DNA of 64,000 nt. It comes from Thuidium tamariscinum (lineage: Eukaryota > Streptophyta > Bryopsida > Hypnales > Thuidiaceae). The notes below the pieces were generated by a model. That model was not told where the DNA came from. It did no database searches and worked only from the letters and a program-made list of their open reading frames with translations. Location: the NCBI GenBank assembly GCA_947034885.2, contig OX344752.2:13764001-13828000 (forward strand). The letters run 5' to 3'. Both the position numbers and the translations under genes were made by a program. Positions 12,585 through 24,583 of this stretch are shown in pieces; position 1 is the stretch's first letter, and every line of letters starts with the position of its first letter.

Positions 12585-13539
12585 TTAACCCCTAAAGGTT
12601 TTTGACTATGTTTTCACCCAAAATGCTCCAAAACTGTCATTTCTAATACAAGTGTAATTTTTTGCTAAAACCACATTTTTGACTCATGTAACCGTAGGAT
12701 CTTGTAGTAAGGTGGTTTGTAAACATGTGGAAAAAATTTCAGAAATTTTCACCGTGTAGATTGCAAGATATAAGCATTTGAATTGACAAAAATTATTTTT
12801 TTATCCCTGCGAAAATCTTAGCAGCTGCACTTTACAAGGTCACATTTGTGTGAAAAAAAATTCAAAATGGTGGTTACTCTTTGAATTTATACTTCAATGC
12901 AAATTGGTTACATTCTTAAAAAATTTCAAACTATTTGGAATTGTAGAACATATAGGAAAAAATAAGTAAGTAGAAAGAAGTAAAAAATGAGTCAAAATAC
13001 TAAATTGTGAACATTTTATTCATGGAATTGAAAATTTTCAATCCCAATGGTTAAAATGTTGTAATAAACAATCTACACCTTTTGTTTTTATTTTTTTCCA
13101 AAAATATGAAAAATTGAATTAAATGAAGAATTTCAAACTTTTTTTTGTACTGTAGAGATTCTGTAATTGGCTGCAAACTACCCCAAATTCAAAATCTTCA
13201 TAACTTTTGACTCATTGATTGGAATGGATTGATTCAAAGCTTTACTTTCAGATAAAAATCTAATAAACAAATTTCAATTTTTTATTTTTTTTAAAAGTAA
13301 TTTCTGAAGAAGTTTTTTTATCTGCCCAGGCTACCCGCCGAGTAAAGAAAACAACATATCCTACCATAACTTTTTAACCGTGTAGTCAAAAGTTATGAAA
13401 ATTGTTGGGCCTCAAAGCTACTCCCTAGGCACATGTTTTATCAAAATTTCAAAGAAAAAAAAATAAAAACTCCATCCGTAGTGAGCTGCCCAAAAAATTT
13501 ATGTTCTCAAAAAATGCAGTTTAGGGCTTTAGGGGTTAA
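12585..13539 (-). mobile_element. TTAA element, 0.95 kb, subfamily II copy 1 (inverted)
   Basis: TTAA bounds both ends: TTAACCCCTAAAGG at the left and GCTTTAGGGGTTAA at the right. Read on the minus strand it aligns end to end with 41517-42452, with shared blocks such as GGGCAGCTCACTAC, GGAGTAGCTT and CAACAATTTTCAT. It has no ORF above about 65 residues, so it is non-autonomous. Confidence 0.78.
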
Positions 13540-13606
13540 TGCATTGGACCTTGCCCAGTTTTCCAGAAAAAATGAGAAAGAAAGAGTATCCGAAGTTTCA
13601 CTGAAC

Positions 13607-13837
13607 TTAACCCTCAAACGATGCTGAAACCATTTTCTGATTTATGAACTTCAGGGAATTTTTCTATGTAGGACAGAATTGCAATCATTCATCTTTGGAA
13701 TTAGGGGTGGAAAAGGAAGATCTTCTACAGTGCTTTGAAATCCAACGTGTGTTTTTAGATTTTTTTTGAACCAATGATTCCCACGGTATCAAAATTCCTC
13801 AATTCCACGGCCACCGGCTCATTGTTTAGGGGTTAAG
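13607..13837. mobile_element. 0.23-kb TTAA MITE
   Basis: The termini TTAACCCTCAAACGATG and CATTGTTTAGGGGTTAA are inverted and imperfect. There is no ORF. The right end resembles the one cut by the left edge of the window. Confidence 0.6.
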
Positions 13838-13957
13838 TGAAGAGTTTTGAATACTCTTAGTTGATTCATACGATATCTAAATAGTACCAGTTCATAAGAA
13901 AATAAAGTCCAGTCTTTATGGAGCTTCTCATATTGAAAACCATTGTGGTTCCTCTTC

Positions 13958-14185
13958 TTAACTCCTAAACGCCTCAATTCTTTTTTGAATTTTTGCACAT
14001 TTTTGCTTAATCTTTTTACAGATATGTCATTTACCAGAATTTAATGAATTTGGTCATTGAGAAAGGTTGTCTTTTCTACATTCAAGTGTTAAATTTGATA
14101 AATGAGAAGTTAGTTGGATGAAAAAGTGCCTTGAAACCCTTTGTTCATTGTCCAGAATATGGACATCAGAGTGCTTCAGGGTTAA
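13958..14185. mobile_element. 0.23-kb TTAA MITE, subfamily III copy 2
   Basis: It starts TTAACTCCTAAACGCC and ends GTGCTTCAGGGTTAA. It is a full-length match to 2475-2706, with both ends preserved better than in that copy. Confidence 0.7.
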
Positions 14186-14722
14186 TGCAATGGATTCTGC
14201 CTAGTTCAAAAACAAAACAAAACATAAAACTCTCCAAATAGTTGAAAGCTGTTGGAATGGGATCACCATTTTATCTCTTGGTTTTAGTTATTTTGGATGC
14301 TGTAAGTAGATCTCTGTATTGAAATTTGCACTAAACATAAAATGTTTGGAAACAGGTTACTGTATGCACAGGTCAGATTTAGTGTTGAAATATTTTAACA
14401 ACAATTTTGACAATATGGCAACTTACTTTTCTTTTCTTGGATTTTGGCACTTTGTTTTTCCTATTTTTTAACACTCCCAATTTTGGATTAATTTTTTTTA
14501 TTCATGTGTAAATGTCTTACTTTTTTTGAATTTTCTAAAGAATAATTTTTGGAAATTCAAAATCGGCAACAATGAAAATTGTTCTACAATTTTTCAAATT
14601 TTGGACATGTTCCAAATTTTCTCAAATTATTTCAAAAATTGACCTAAACGACCAATATCCCAATCTTGGTTGATTGTGAAGAATATACTCATTCAACTAA
14701 ATAGAGCTACTATATAAGCCTG

Positions 14723-15521
14723 TAAGGTAGGAGGTCTATAAAACTACTTTGACTCTAGTAGCATTTTCTTAACTAGAGGTACATTTCACTTTCTCATTGC
14801 ACCAACAATGATTAAACTATGTACATTTTAGGAGGTAGACACTTTTTTTTTTTTTTTTGAAACACATGGACCATTTTTATTGCAGAGAAAAAAGTACAAA
14901 GAACCAGAGGCAAGGACCTTGGTGGAATTTTTTTTTTTCAACTCCGATCAAAATCCCAACCCAAAATCAAACTACGAAGCTAACAGCACCGCAAAAGACG
15001 ACCTAACCAATAAACAAACCCCACGCCAAAACAAATGCTCCACCGCCAGCACTAGCAACAACGGCGCAACACCCGAGGCCAAGGCTATAGGAAGCACAGA
15101 AGGCATGAGGTAGACACTTTTAATGACCACCATGCTTCAACTTCAAAAATTCATAACTAATTTCACAAAACAACTTGAATTAAATGCCTATCCCAATTCT
15201 CTTTTAAGGAAAATTTATTGAAAAGTATTTCAAGAAGTTTACCCTTAGAATGTTGGGCTAGTCCTTATGAAATTGGTTAAAAAGCTCAATGAATCATTTG
15301 GTTTAAAAAACCAAACAACATTTGTTGGAGGACAAACTATTCAGTGTATAAGACCCCTCATTTTCACAAAAGTTCTATAAATGAACATTTGCACTTACAT
15401 CTTACATAAAAGGATTTTCTATGCTATATCAAACTTTAGTATATACAATGATGCTACAAGATTAATGTCCCCAAATTAATCTTTAGCTCTTAAATGGATG
15501 CATCATGAACCTCCTACCTTA
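14723..15521. mobile_element. TA-flanked TIR element interrupted by a retroposed mRNA
   Basis: The ends TAAGGTAGGAGGTCTATAAA and CATGAACCTCCTACCTTA are inverted and sit between TA dinucleotides, matching the termini at 227-557 and 50308-50605. Without the insertion and its duplicated target the element would be about 524 bp. Confidence 0.65.
14847..15106 (-). pseudogene. Retroposed 3' end of an mRNA (5'-truncated)
   Basis: The 260-bp insert is flanked by a perfect 15-bp direct repeat, GAGGTAGACACTTTT (14832-14846 and 15107-15121). On the minus strand it reads into an AATAAA signal (GCAATAAAAATGG), then a short 3' tail and a poly(A) run seen as poly(T) at the left. It is much richer in C and G than its surroundings. 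The first part can be read as a hydrophobic Ala/Leu/Val-rich C terminus, such as a GPI-anchor signal, but the parent gene is not identified. The target TTTT/AA fits an L1-type endonuclease. Confidence 0.75.
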
Positions 15522-16087
15522 GTCTAACTAAATGTTAATCTATAACAAACATTAAAAATACAAAGTGCTTAATGAATGGTAAAGTGTCTTTTTATATAGA
15601 AGAGAAGGATAGTTCCGCATCCTTGGAATTTGTGTGGAAAGGAGATAGTAGATTAACTTCCAATGCATAATTCTAATCCATCTTTTGCTATTGATGCACA
15701 TGATGAAATCTCTCATTTTCAAAGAGACCATATGTGTTCTAAACAATTAATCTTTTTGTGGTTAAGAGCTCTATGCTTTGTTTCCAATAAATACATATGG
15801 CAATAAAATACACTTTTAAATTGTGGAAAGATGAAGTGTATCACAATGTAATGAGCCAAAAATTATGATAATTTTGGATGAAGAATGAATATATGCACTC
15901 TTTGTTTTTATAGTATTTTTGAAAGTCATTCATTGGACATTTCTTTGTCTTCCATAGTATTTAGGGTAAAAAGTGTGGAATATGATATAGAATCTTTAAG
16001 TTGCTGATATTATTTTCTCAAACATTTACCTCAAAGGTTGAATGTGTCAAAAAGTTGGATGCAACTTATCAACTTCAATTGCATCTT
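15522..16087. other. AT-rich spacer
   Basis: No gene or clear element is seen. Confidence 0.5.
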
Positions 16088-17012
16088 TTAACCTCTAAAG
16101 GACTGTTATCCCTTCAAGGGACAAAATGGATTTCGGGCAAGTTCTTGTGACTTTAATTTTTGGTTAAACCTTTTGAAACTTTTTCACAAGATAGAAAAAT
16201 TGATTAGCTTTGTGGGAACATAATTTTTATTTCAATTGGTGACCGGGAGCAAAAGTTATACCACAAAAAGCCCAAATTTTCATTCAATGGGCAAATTTTC
16301 TTTTGCAAAAAGTCAAACAAAAATTTTAAAATTTTATTTTATGAAATAATATATTTTTGCCTACATGTGAAACTTTGATTCATTCTATTTGGACTTACAA
16401 TGAGAAAGTTATGGACAATCTTGTTTTTCAGGCAATCTAAACATCTTCTTGAAAAAATAAATTATAGGATTCAATTCTGAATGCAATTTTTACAATTTTT
16501 CAAAAAAAAATTTTGGACAAGGTTATATTTACTTGTTAGAACAATTTTATTTTTGGTTTTATTGTATTTCAATCCCATCTTAGAGTTATTAACCAATTAG
16601 TATTTCTTTCAATCTTGGACCTATGTCTACTTAACAATTTATTAAAGAATGGAAATCAAGTGTTTTTTGTATGAAATTTTTCTCTAGAATCTCAACTCAA
16701 TTTTTTAAAACAAAAAATTATAAATTCAAATTCTATAGTGCAATCTTTTTTTACAAATGACGGTCAAAGTCATTTGAAATTGCAGACCACAGTTCCAAAA
16801 AACTTGTATTTCCAACTTTGAATGCTCATATCTATATTGTCAAACCTTATGAAATTTTTACCACATGATCTTAGTCGAGTTAAGTACAAGATCCTATAGT
16901 CAATAGATTCTTATAAAATTGTTTTTTTTTGTTTACTTGGATGATAGCAACAGAAATGGTAGTTTTGAGAGGTTTTTGACCAAAAAAATGGCCTTGGTCC
17001 TCTAGGGGTTAA
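16088..17012 (+). mobile_element. TTAA element, 0.93 kb, subfamily I copy 1
   Basis: It starts TTAACCTCTAAAGGACTG and ends CCTTGGTCCTCTAGGGGTTAA. It aligns with 28737-29687, 38032-38989, 48103-49009 and 59621-60543. Internal landmarks are ATTGATTAGCTTTGTGGGAA, GCAAAAGTTATACCAC and GAGAAAGTTATGGACAATC. No protein is encoded. Confidence 0.8.
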
Positions 17013-17483
17013 CCTAGGGTTCATTTTTAATGTTTTAAATTAAACTAAAAAGAGCTTGACAAGTGAAGTTTCAATTTCATTTAGAACTTGCAACTCTTAT
17101 GATATACTCTTGCAACTCTTCCTACAATTGCAAACCTAATGTATATATGCGTACGTATATATATATATATACACTAGCATAAACTAGCATAAACTCGTTG
17201 CAATGTAACATTCACTGAATTTAAGAGAATATGGATTGGATGAAAAACATTTAAGATGATATATTTGGGATGAAAATGTAGATCATTTTGTGACAATTGG
17301 TCATGACAGGGTTGTGACAGTCTATAGTTAATATAATACATATAATGATGATAATATGTAGTTTTTATTCTAGTTTATCTTTGAGTAAATCATGATAATC
17401 TGCTCTCTTTTCCACCAAAAAATTTGAAGAATCCAAATCTATGAACAATTGAAACATTCTTTTGGACCTTTAAAAAATATTAA

Positions 17484-17795
17484 ATGGACACCCACTCAAA
17501 ACTTCCAACCCGTGGAGACGATACTTCCCATGATTGTGAGGACAGGTCCTCAAAGAAGACAACAAAAAAAAGGCAAGGACAGGGCTCACATGTCGCTAAG
17601 CAACTGACTAGTAGCTACTCAAATTATGGGTTGGATGAAATTCCCGGTACTGTGGAATTCAATCAGTCCTCACAACGAAAAGGGCATGGCCACATGGTTG
17701 ACTCAACGCGAAGTCTGTTTGGTTACCAAACTTCAGTTTGTGATACCAAAGAGTCTGAGGATCATTCTCTCCAAACAAAAAAATTAGAAAGTTAG
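17484..17795 (+). CDS. Hypothetical 103-residue ORF
   Basis: The frame runs from ATG to TAG in a patch less AT-rich than the repeats around it. The product is hydrophilic and rich in Ser, Lys, Thr and Gln, with a basic KKTTKKRQGQG stretch near residues 24-34 and no membrane segment. No family is recognised. A second open frame follows at 17852-18100 and could be another piece of the same old gene. It may equally be chance or transposon debris. Confidence 0.2.
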   Translation: MDTHSKLPTRGDDTSHDCEDRSSKKTTKKRQGQGSHVAKQLTSSYSNYGLDEIPGTVEFNQSSQRKGHGHMVDSTRSLFGYQTSVCDTKESEDHSLQTKKLES

Positions 17796-18100
17796 AAATG
17801 AAAAACTAAAACAATTCCGAAGATGCGAAAAAGAAACAGCTGAAAATCCTTTTGAATGTAACCCACCTACTCGGCCTCATACTTCCTGGATCTCAACCGA
17901 CAAAATTCCACTTTCCAATTTTCCAAAGCAGTGTAACTTGCGATCTAAACTGGAGTGACGAAGCTACAGACTGTTGGACATGTGCTGCACCTAATCGAGA
18001 ATTGAAGATGTGGGAGTACAATTCCGTTTCATTTGTTTCCAAAAAAAGATGTGGGTTCAACTTGAGTTCAGTCGATCCACCAGGCCATTTAATTTCCTAG

Positions 18101-19594
18101 CTTTTGACTCCCACAAAATGATACTTTGTACTAAACACTTCATTAAATTTGCTAAACTAAACGTAGTGTAATGATAATGAATCCAACTAGAAAGGAATTG
18201 CAATGAACCCAACTACAAAAATGGCATCACGTGCGCCTGCAGCAAGCAAAGGTAGTATACCGGTAGTGCACCTACTATCTAGCTAGATTGCTCATGGAGG
18301 CTTTTGTTCTTTTCCGTTCCTCCTTCGCCACGGACGGGGGCTCGTTTGCGCTTTCACGGGGGGTAGTTCAACAGATCGGTTTCTGTGGACAAGGACATAG
18401 TCAGCGTAACGGTGTACGCGAGTCTGATTGAAGGTAGGATGACCGCATAGCGTCCATCAGTTGCACCTGCGCGGTAGTCTCTGAACTCTGAAACTCGATC
18501 TCTAGTTTCCCGGCATATTAAAATCAGCATGGTCACGCCGCTCACTGAATGCTGGAATCTCAATTGGCGTCACTGATTCCTTCGTTGCGTCATCTTGTCA
18601 GTGTCCGAGACTCTTCTCCTCGCTGTTTCCTTGCATTTTCTTTTGCACAACCCAAGAGAACTTTGCATTGGTGATGTAGGCGGGATGATGACAAAGGTAC
18701 TAAGTAAGTAAGTACTAGGTGTTTTGAATTAGCTTGGGGACATCAGTACTCTGAATCTTGACAAGTGTACGACTTTTTGCGTACTTGGAAGTTCAACTAC
18801 TTGGAAACGGAATGCACCTCAAGGACCAATTCGATCTGCTTGGCATGAATCTTGTTTTAATCTCGCTCTGTGTAAAAGATAAATTTTTTGCATTCAGTAT
18901 CTGTCGTAGTTAAGTTGATGCGATTGTGTCAAGAAATCCAAAGCAGGGTAGAGAAATTTTCATATTCGTATGAACAAATGATGACATTTGAATGCCTGAT
19001 TTGAGCTTTCAATAATCTCCAGCTAACCGGATTTGTTCCCAGTATCTGAAGTCACCTTACGTCCAAATATTTTCCGGCATCGGCCTCGTTTTCCCGACAG
19101 TGAGACCAAAAGTTTGATTCGGATGTGCATAACAAGGTCGATTGTCATCAAGGTAGACTGCCTCAGTCTCTACATTGAGTGCTGTAATCGTTCCGAGCGC
19201 ACAATAAGTTATAAACTTTGGAGTAGAAACAAAACGCACAGTTTGATTGGAGTTGAAAATGCACGGTCTAAGGCGGGAGTAACTTATATGATAGTAAGTG
19301 CGTGCACTGCTCTTCCATGGCTGTATCGCAACAATGCATTTGCGAAAATCGAATAATCGAATTAGCGTGAGATTCAACTAGTTTGGAATCTCGAACCCAC
19401 TGTCAACTAATCTCACAAATTCGGCTGCGAAGATCTACCTTCACAAACTTCTGCCATACCTAATTGTCCACACTACTTCGCAGGTTCTTCGCTTGAAAAG
19501 CTCTCCGAACACAACCATCAGCCATATTTGTAGTTGCATTCATTTCGTGCAACCATAACCACAGAAACTCGAGAATCTGGGCATTAAATCAGAA
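18101..19594. other. Spacer between repeats and the phytocyanin gene
   Basis: It is moderately GC-rich compared with the repeat deserts. I recognise no conserved domain on either strand. The right part is expected to hold the phytocyanin 3' UTR. Confidence 0.4.
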
Positions 19595-20304
19595 CTACTG
19601 GTGAATTGAGAACTCGTACCACCAGAAAACGGCTAGAGTAAAGAAGAGCGAGGAAGCACACGAGAAAATTGCACCGGGAGCTCCAGCTGCGAAATTTGTA
19701 TTAGGGCCAGCAGGTGGTGGAATAAAGGAGAGAGTTGGAGCAACTGGCGCCGCAACTGGGGCCGCAACAGGCGCTCCGTAGACCGTGATGGCCACTTTCA
19801 TGCCTTGCGAGCAATGCATTGGAGCTCCGCACACGTAATAGAATGTCCCCGCCTCACCGATGAAGACGACGTCGCTTCCGCTGTACCACTCCTTGAAGAT
19901 TGAAGTCAGATTGCACGAGGCGAAGTCGGATTCTGATGCCAATTGCAGCACGCTGTGGGTGGCGTTGTCGTACTCAAAAACTGCAGAACAAATCTCAATC
20001 GCTGAGGACACAAGCTTTTCTAGAAGTTCATCATCTTGTCTGAAAAAACTTGAACAAAGGTGAGCTAGAAGGAGTGCGTCTTACGTAGTGTGTCGCCCGT
20101 TCTGAATGTCTTGTTGTCGTTGGCCCAGTCGTTGAAGTACGTGAGTGCGTCGTTAGAGTGAAGGAAGCTCCACTTTTGCACATCGCCACCGACGAGCCAT
20201 TGCTCAGCGTGAGTCAAGTCCATGAATGCTGATAGTGCAAGTGCTAGCACCGCAACATGAAATAGTCTACTACTGCTTCCTGCTTGCATCAGTAATGACG
20301 CCAT
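19595..20304 (-). CDS. Phytocyanin (uclacyanin/ENODL-like blue copper protein with AGP-like tail)
   Basis: Two exons, 20304-20085 and 19980-19595 (stop TAG), join at GT-AG in phase 1 and give 201 residues. The single intron after the GDTL codons is the classic phytocyanin position. Residues 1-33 form a signal peptide ending ahead of EQWLVGG. All four type-1 copper ligands are visible: H82 (NATHSV), C124, H129 and M134 (VCGAPMHCSQGM). C96 and C130 should form the conserved disulfide. After the domain comes an Ala-Pro-Val module (142-157), a site for arabinogalactan addition, then a hydrophobic C terminus fitting a GPI signal. The product is probably cell-surface; its partner is unknown. The first ATG is chosen; an in-frame TTG upstream is ignored. 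Confidence 0.93.
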
Positions 20305-21348
20305 AGCCAGTTGCAAAACCAAGCTACCGAATGGATGTGCACACTGAGAATCAATGGACCAAAGCTAGGAAACAGATAAATAAATTTTAATTGGCTATGC
20401 TACAAGAGAAGATCACTATCGAGAGGATTCAGTGCTAGTGATTCAGGGGATTCACAAAAATTTTGCTGTCTGAAGATTGCAGTATCCTGGAAAGCTCACG
20501 CACAGAACTTCCAAGCGAAGAGAAACGTGCCATGCTACAAACTCTCAGGAGGTAATTGCTGTATGTGTCTGAACAGACGACGTTTACTCAAAAGTGTGAA
20601 CCTCCTCACACGGGAATTTGAGGATGGTAAGATGTAAAGGTTCACCGTTCACGCGTTGGGCACACGACAATACAGACTTCCTAATTTCATCAGTGGCCGG
20701 TACTCAATATTTTGTGAACTCGATGTCTTCCCCACCACCGTCATTTGCTCTTTACAGTACACCGCTGTCACCTAGAGCTTGCGCTTTTGAGCTTTGAGGG
20801 TGTTGCAAGCCATTTGGCGTTGTCGTATCATTATTGACCTCTTTTCTGTCAGCTGGTCAAACTCAGACTCGCATTCTCATTCCTCGAATCGCCACCTAGC
20901 TCCGGCCAAAGCGAAGCGAACCACACCGATCGAAATTAAATGCAAGTGGCAGAGCTCATCGAGGTTCTCTGCAAGTACTGATGAATGAATCTTTTACATA
21001 CCAGTTGTTTGACCTAGTTCAGTCTGTCTGACTTTGATCGTGGACATGGAGTCAGCGCCTCACAAATGTAAATTGAATGACTTCGTGAAATCGGTACCAT
21101 CGATTGCAGAGTTTCTGACTTGCACTAAATTGGTACCACAAAATCCAGAGATGACTACAAACCACATTCGCTCTTAATTTTCAGATTGTCTCCGCTGATT
21201 GAATCTTCAGTGAATTTGCGTCTGCAAGAAACGTTCTCAAGGATTGCTGGGAATAGCTACAACTCAGAGCGCCCTCATTGTTGATGATTATGTTGCAGAT
21301 TGAATTCGGTTCTGATTCCGAAGAGCTCTAGGACACGAACTCCTAGAA
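20305..21348. promoter_or_regulatory. Shared upstream region of divergent phytocyanin and peroxidase genes
   Basis: The two ATGs are 1.04 kb apart and point away from each other, so both promoters must lie here or overlap. I see no clear TATA box for either gene and no repeat element. Confidence 0.5.
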
Positions 21349-23807
21349 ATGAAGACGACCTTGCTGGTCATCGTTTTAGCGTATGCCTTGTTAGCCTTGT
21401 CGACGGCTTTCGAGGTCGACGCATCTGCTGATGGCTGCCCTTTTAGCAGAAGCAACCGGCGCAATCTGCTTCAAGCGGAAGTTCCAAGTGCAGCTCCAGT
21501 TCAAGCTCCAGTTCAGGCACCAGTTCCATCACCTGTATCTTCCCGGCCCACGGGACCCGACGTCTACGGAGAGCCGCCCTTGAACTACGACTTCTACACC
21601 ACAACGTGCCCCACGTTTCAACAAGTAGCGAAGAAACACGTCTCCCAAGCCATCGAGGAAGACTCCCTCGCATCAGCCAAGCTGCTCCGTCTCTTCTTCC
21701 ACGATTGCTTTGTGTTTGGCTGTGATGCGTCTCTGTTGCTGAAGTCCACCATCTTGAACCTCGCGGAACAGGACCATGCGGATAATTTCACGCTGGACAA
21801 GTATGCCGTCATCGACGCCATCAAGGACGAGCTTGAAAAGGCATGCCCAGGGGTGGTCTCGTGTGCCGATATTCTGGCTGCAGCCGCCGCTGAAGCGGTT
21901 GAGCAGGTATAAGACTTGCTCTGTATTCATTCTGATTGATGTTCAATTTCAGTGAACAATTGTTCACAAGAATTTCTACCGATTAGTGAAACTTTCTCGA
22001 GTAGGATTGTTGCTGGCGTCATCTTGCAGCTTGAATGAGCTTTAATAGTTCTTATACCAATCACCTACATGTAGTCAAATCCTTGAAATTGGTACCAAAG
22101 TTATGGCATTAAAGTTTCTGTCCAATCGCTACATCCGCACAATACAATTTTTCACCATCTGAGGTGCCCTGTGTGTCGATTTGCTTCTGGTATCAATAGC
22201 GATAGCAGTATTTTGAGCAGCACTTGGACAAGCTCTAAGACATCGGACTGGTTTTGGTGGGAGTTTCATACGGCCTGTCTGAAAAACTGCCGGTTTCCTG
22301 AATTTCAGTCAATTCAACAAATTTAAGAACTCTCGTAACATGGTAATCACTATTTGGGATCCTTCGAAAACTGATAAGTGCTGTAATTCGAAAATCAATG
22401 CTCATCCTTAGTCTACATCAGCGTCCAAAGTCTGAAACTCACCGTTAATTTGTGCTTTGCGCATCTGTATTTTGTTCGGTGATCGCAGTCCGGTGGCCCC
22501 CGCATCGACTTAGGCTATGGCCGCCGAGACGGCCTGGATTCCTTCGCAGCGGCCGCGAAGACAAACTTACCAGGAAGCACGCTCCTCGTCGGCGGCCTGC
22601 TCGCGAATTTCCAGAACGTGGGACTGAACCTCACCGACGTCGTGGTGCTCTCCGGTGGTCACACCATCGGCCAAGCGCGGTGCTCACAATTCGCAGACCG
22701 ATACGAACCCAATGCCACACAGCCATTCCTGGACGTCGCCTTCGGGGAGGCTCTCTACAGCTACTGCGTGACCGGGAACAGCGTAGGGATTGATCGGAAA
22801 ATGGCGATGGACGCCACCACCACTACCACCTTCGACAATGAATACTTCCGAAACGTGCTGCTCGGCCGCGGCATCCTCACTTCTGATGACGTTTTACGCA
22901 CTGACCCCGGAACCCACGCCCTCGTCGAACTCTTCGCGCAAGATCAGGTCCAAATTTCAACCTAAAAGCTCTGGTTTTCCACTCCCAAAATTGGGATCCA
23001 CATACAAATTTAGGGTTTAGGATTCCACAAGAGAAAATCCAGAATGCTAATAGGAGCAATGTTCTGAAACCCCTAAGTCAGGGATCGCCATAGCCAACAT
23101 AATGTGCTCCAGGGCTCTGACGTCACACAGGAGAAATCCAGACTGAAAATTGGACAATAGTCCTTTTGTGTCCAAATTTCTTTCCCTAGTGTATACCAGT
23201 GTATCTTCTTCTGCCCTCATTGATCATTGAATTTGGAATTCTTTAAACCTTACAAAGATGGACATTGTAGATTTTTCTCCTGTGATTGCAATTTAGAACT
23301 CGAAGATGTTTTAAACGGCTTGACATCTTTTAGGTCTATTTTTGCTGTATTTCTACCATGTTCAGAAGTGCGCTTTAGAACTCAAAGATGTTTCTAACCG
23401 CTTCTCATCTTTCAGGTCTATTTTTTCTCTAATTCTACCCATATTCAAAAATGCGTGTGATTGCAATTTAGAACTCAAAAATGTTCCAAACAGCTTCATA
23501 TTTTTTTAGGTTTATTTTTCTGTCTTTCAAGCATATTCAAATGTGCGCACTGACGTGGTGTAAATTGGTTGAATCCTGCATTTCTTTGGGGAATCAGGGC
23601 GCTTTCTTCACTGCGTTTGCGGAGTCGATGGCGAAGATGGGGCGTATCAGCGTGCTCACAGGCACCATGGGACAGATCCGCAAGCAATGCTGGGTGCGCA
23701 ATAGCATCGACCCGGCTGTGGTGTCACAGTCTGATAGTGATTTCGGTCCCCTGAGCACGCAATTCTGCAAACCGGCCAGCGCCACACCGGCTTGCTCAGC
23801 TACTTGA
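21349..23807 (+). CDS. Class III (secretory) peroxidase with Ala-Pro-Val N-terminal extension
   Basis: Three exons join in phase 0: 21349-21906, 22489-22947 and 23598-23807 (stop TGA). They give 408 residues, about 70 more than usual. A signal peptide covers residues 1-20. An inserted Pro/Ala/Val module (45-70, APVQAPVQAPVPSP) precedes the enzyme domain, which begins at LNYDFYTTTCP (79). Distal R114 and H118 lie in RLFFHDCFVFGCDAS, proximal H244 in LSGGHTIGQARC, and D302 is its partner Asp. P214 in NLPGST marks the donor site. Disulfide cysteines 87-166, 120-125 and 251-279 are in place. It should oxidise phenolics with H2O2 in the wall. The usual Ala-Arg-Asp motif after SCADIL reads AAAAAEAV here. 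Intron 2 contains tandem repeats. Confidence 0.95.
23282..23547 (+). repeat. Three tandem ~90-bp repeats in peroxidase intron 2
   Basis: Units start near 23282, 23372 and 23455. Each carries TTTAGAACTC-AAGATGTT, then a CATCTTTYAGGTCTATTTTT block and a TTCA-AAATGCG end. They lie just before the last exon. Confidence 0.75.
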
Positions 23808-24583
23808 TTAGTGTACATAGCTCTGTAATTTGTGATTTAATTGAGATTAGTTTGGTAGTTGGGATTGTATGGGATGGTTGCAGACTAGTGCGCACATGGG
23901 TTGGGAGTTTTGAACCCGTCGTACTTGTGTAGCATGAGAATTTTTGCCGGTGGTTGTTTATATTCTGTTTCTGGCTGTGTTTGCTGAAGCAATTCTTCAG
24001 GTTTTACAGTCAGTAATGGCATTAGTCACCTCATTCAAGCACTCTGTTATGAATGGAGCTGGTCATTGTTTGCCGTCTTTCTGGGTTTAGTCACCGGGTG
24101 TTCAAAGTGAGAACTGAACCTTGGCTGCTCATAACGAATCATTCTTACCATCCATTCAAGCAGGCATTGTTGCAGAAATTCGTGGTGTGCGCCAGTTCTA
24201 TCAATTATCAGTTCTATCAGTTCTGTTCTTGTGGAAGCGTATCACTGGAGAATTGAATTCGTTTTCACTGTATGTGGAGTGGATCCATTGAAAGATTTTA
24301 CAGAACGAATGCCTAAACGGACCTGCAGCATCTGCCATCCGCACAAATTTGTTGTACACCAAGATCGCTAATCGGAACGCTGTGTAAGCTCCTGCAAGTT
24401 TTTTCTCCAAAAGAAATTGTCCCTCAATACTCAATAGGTTGACCCACCATTTTAGAGCCTTCAAAAACCTCTTCTTTTGCCAAAAATTCCCGGACATTGT
24501 TTTGAGGTGTATCAAAAGAAATCCAGGGCGTGAGTAACACAGTCGACTTCGCTATTTACAAAGAGCAGGTTTTCAACAGTCAC
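23808..24583. other. Spacer between peroxidase and first B3 gene (convergent 3' ends)
   Basis: Both flanking genes end here, so it should contain two 3' UTRs. No other feature is seen. Confidence 0.5.
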
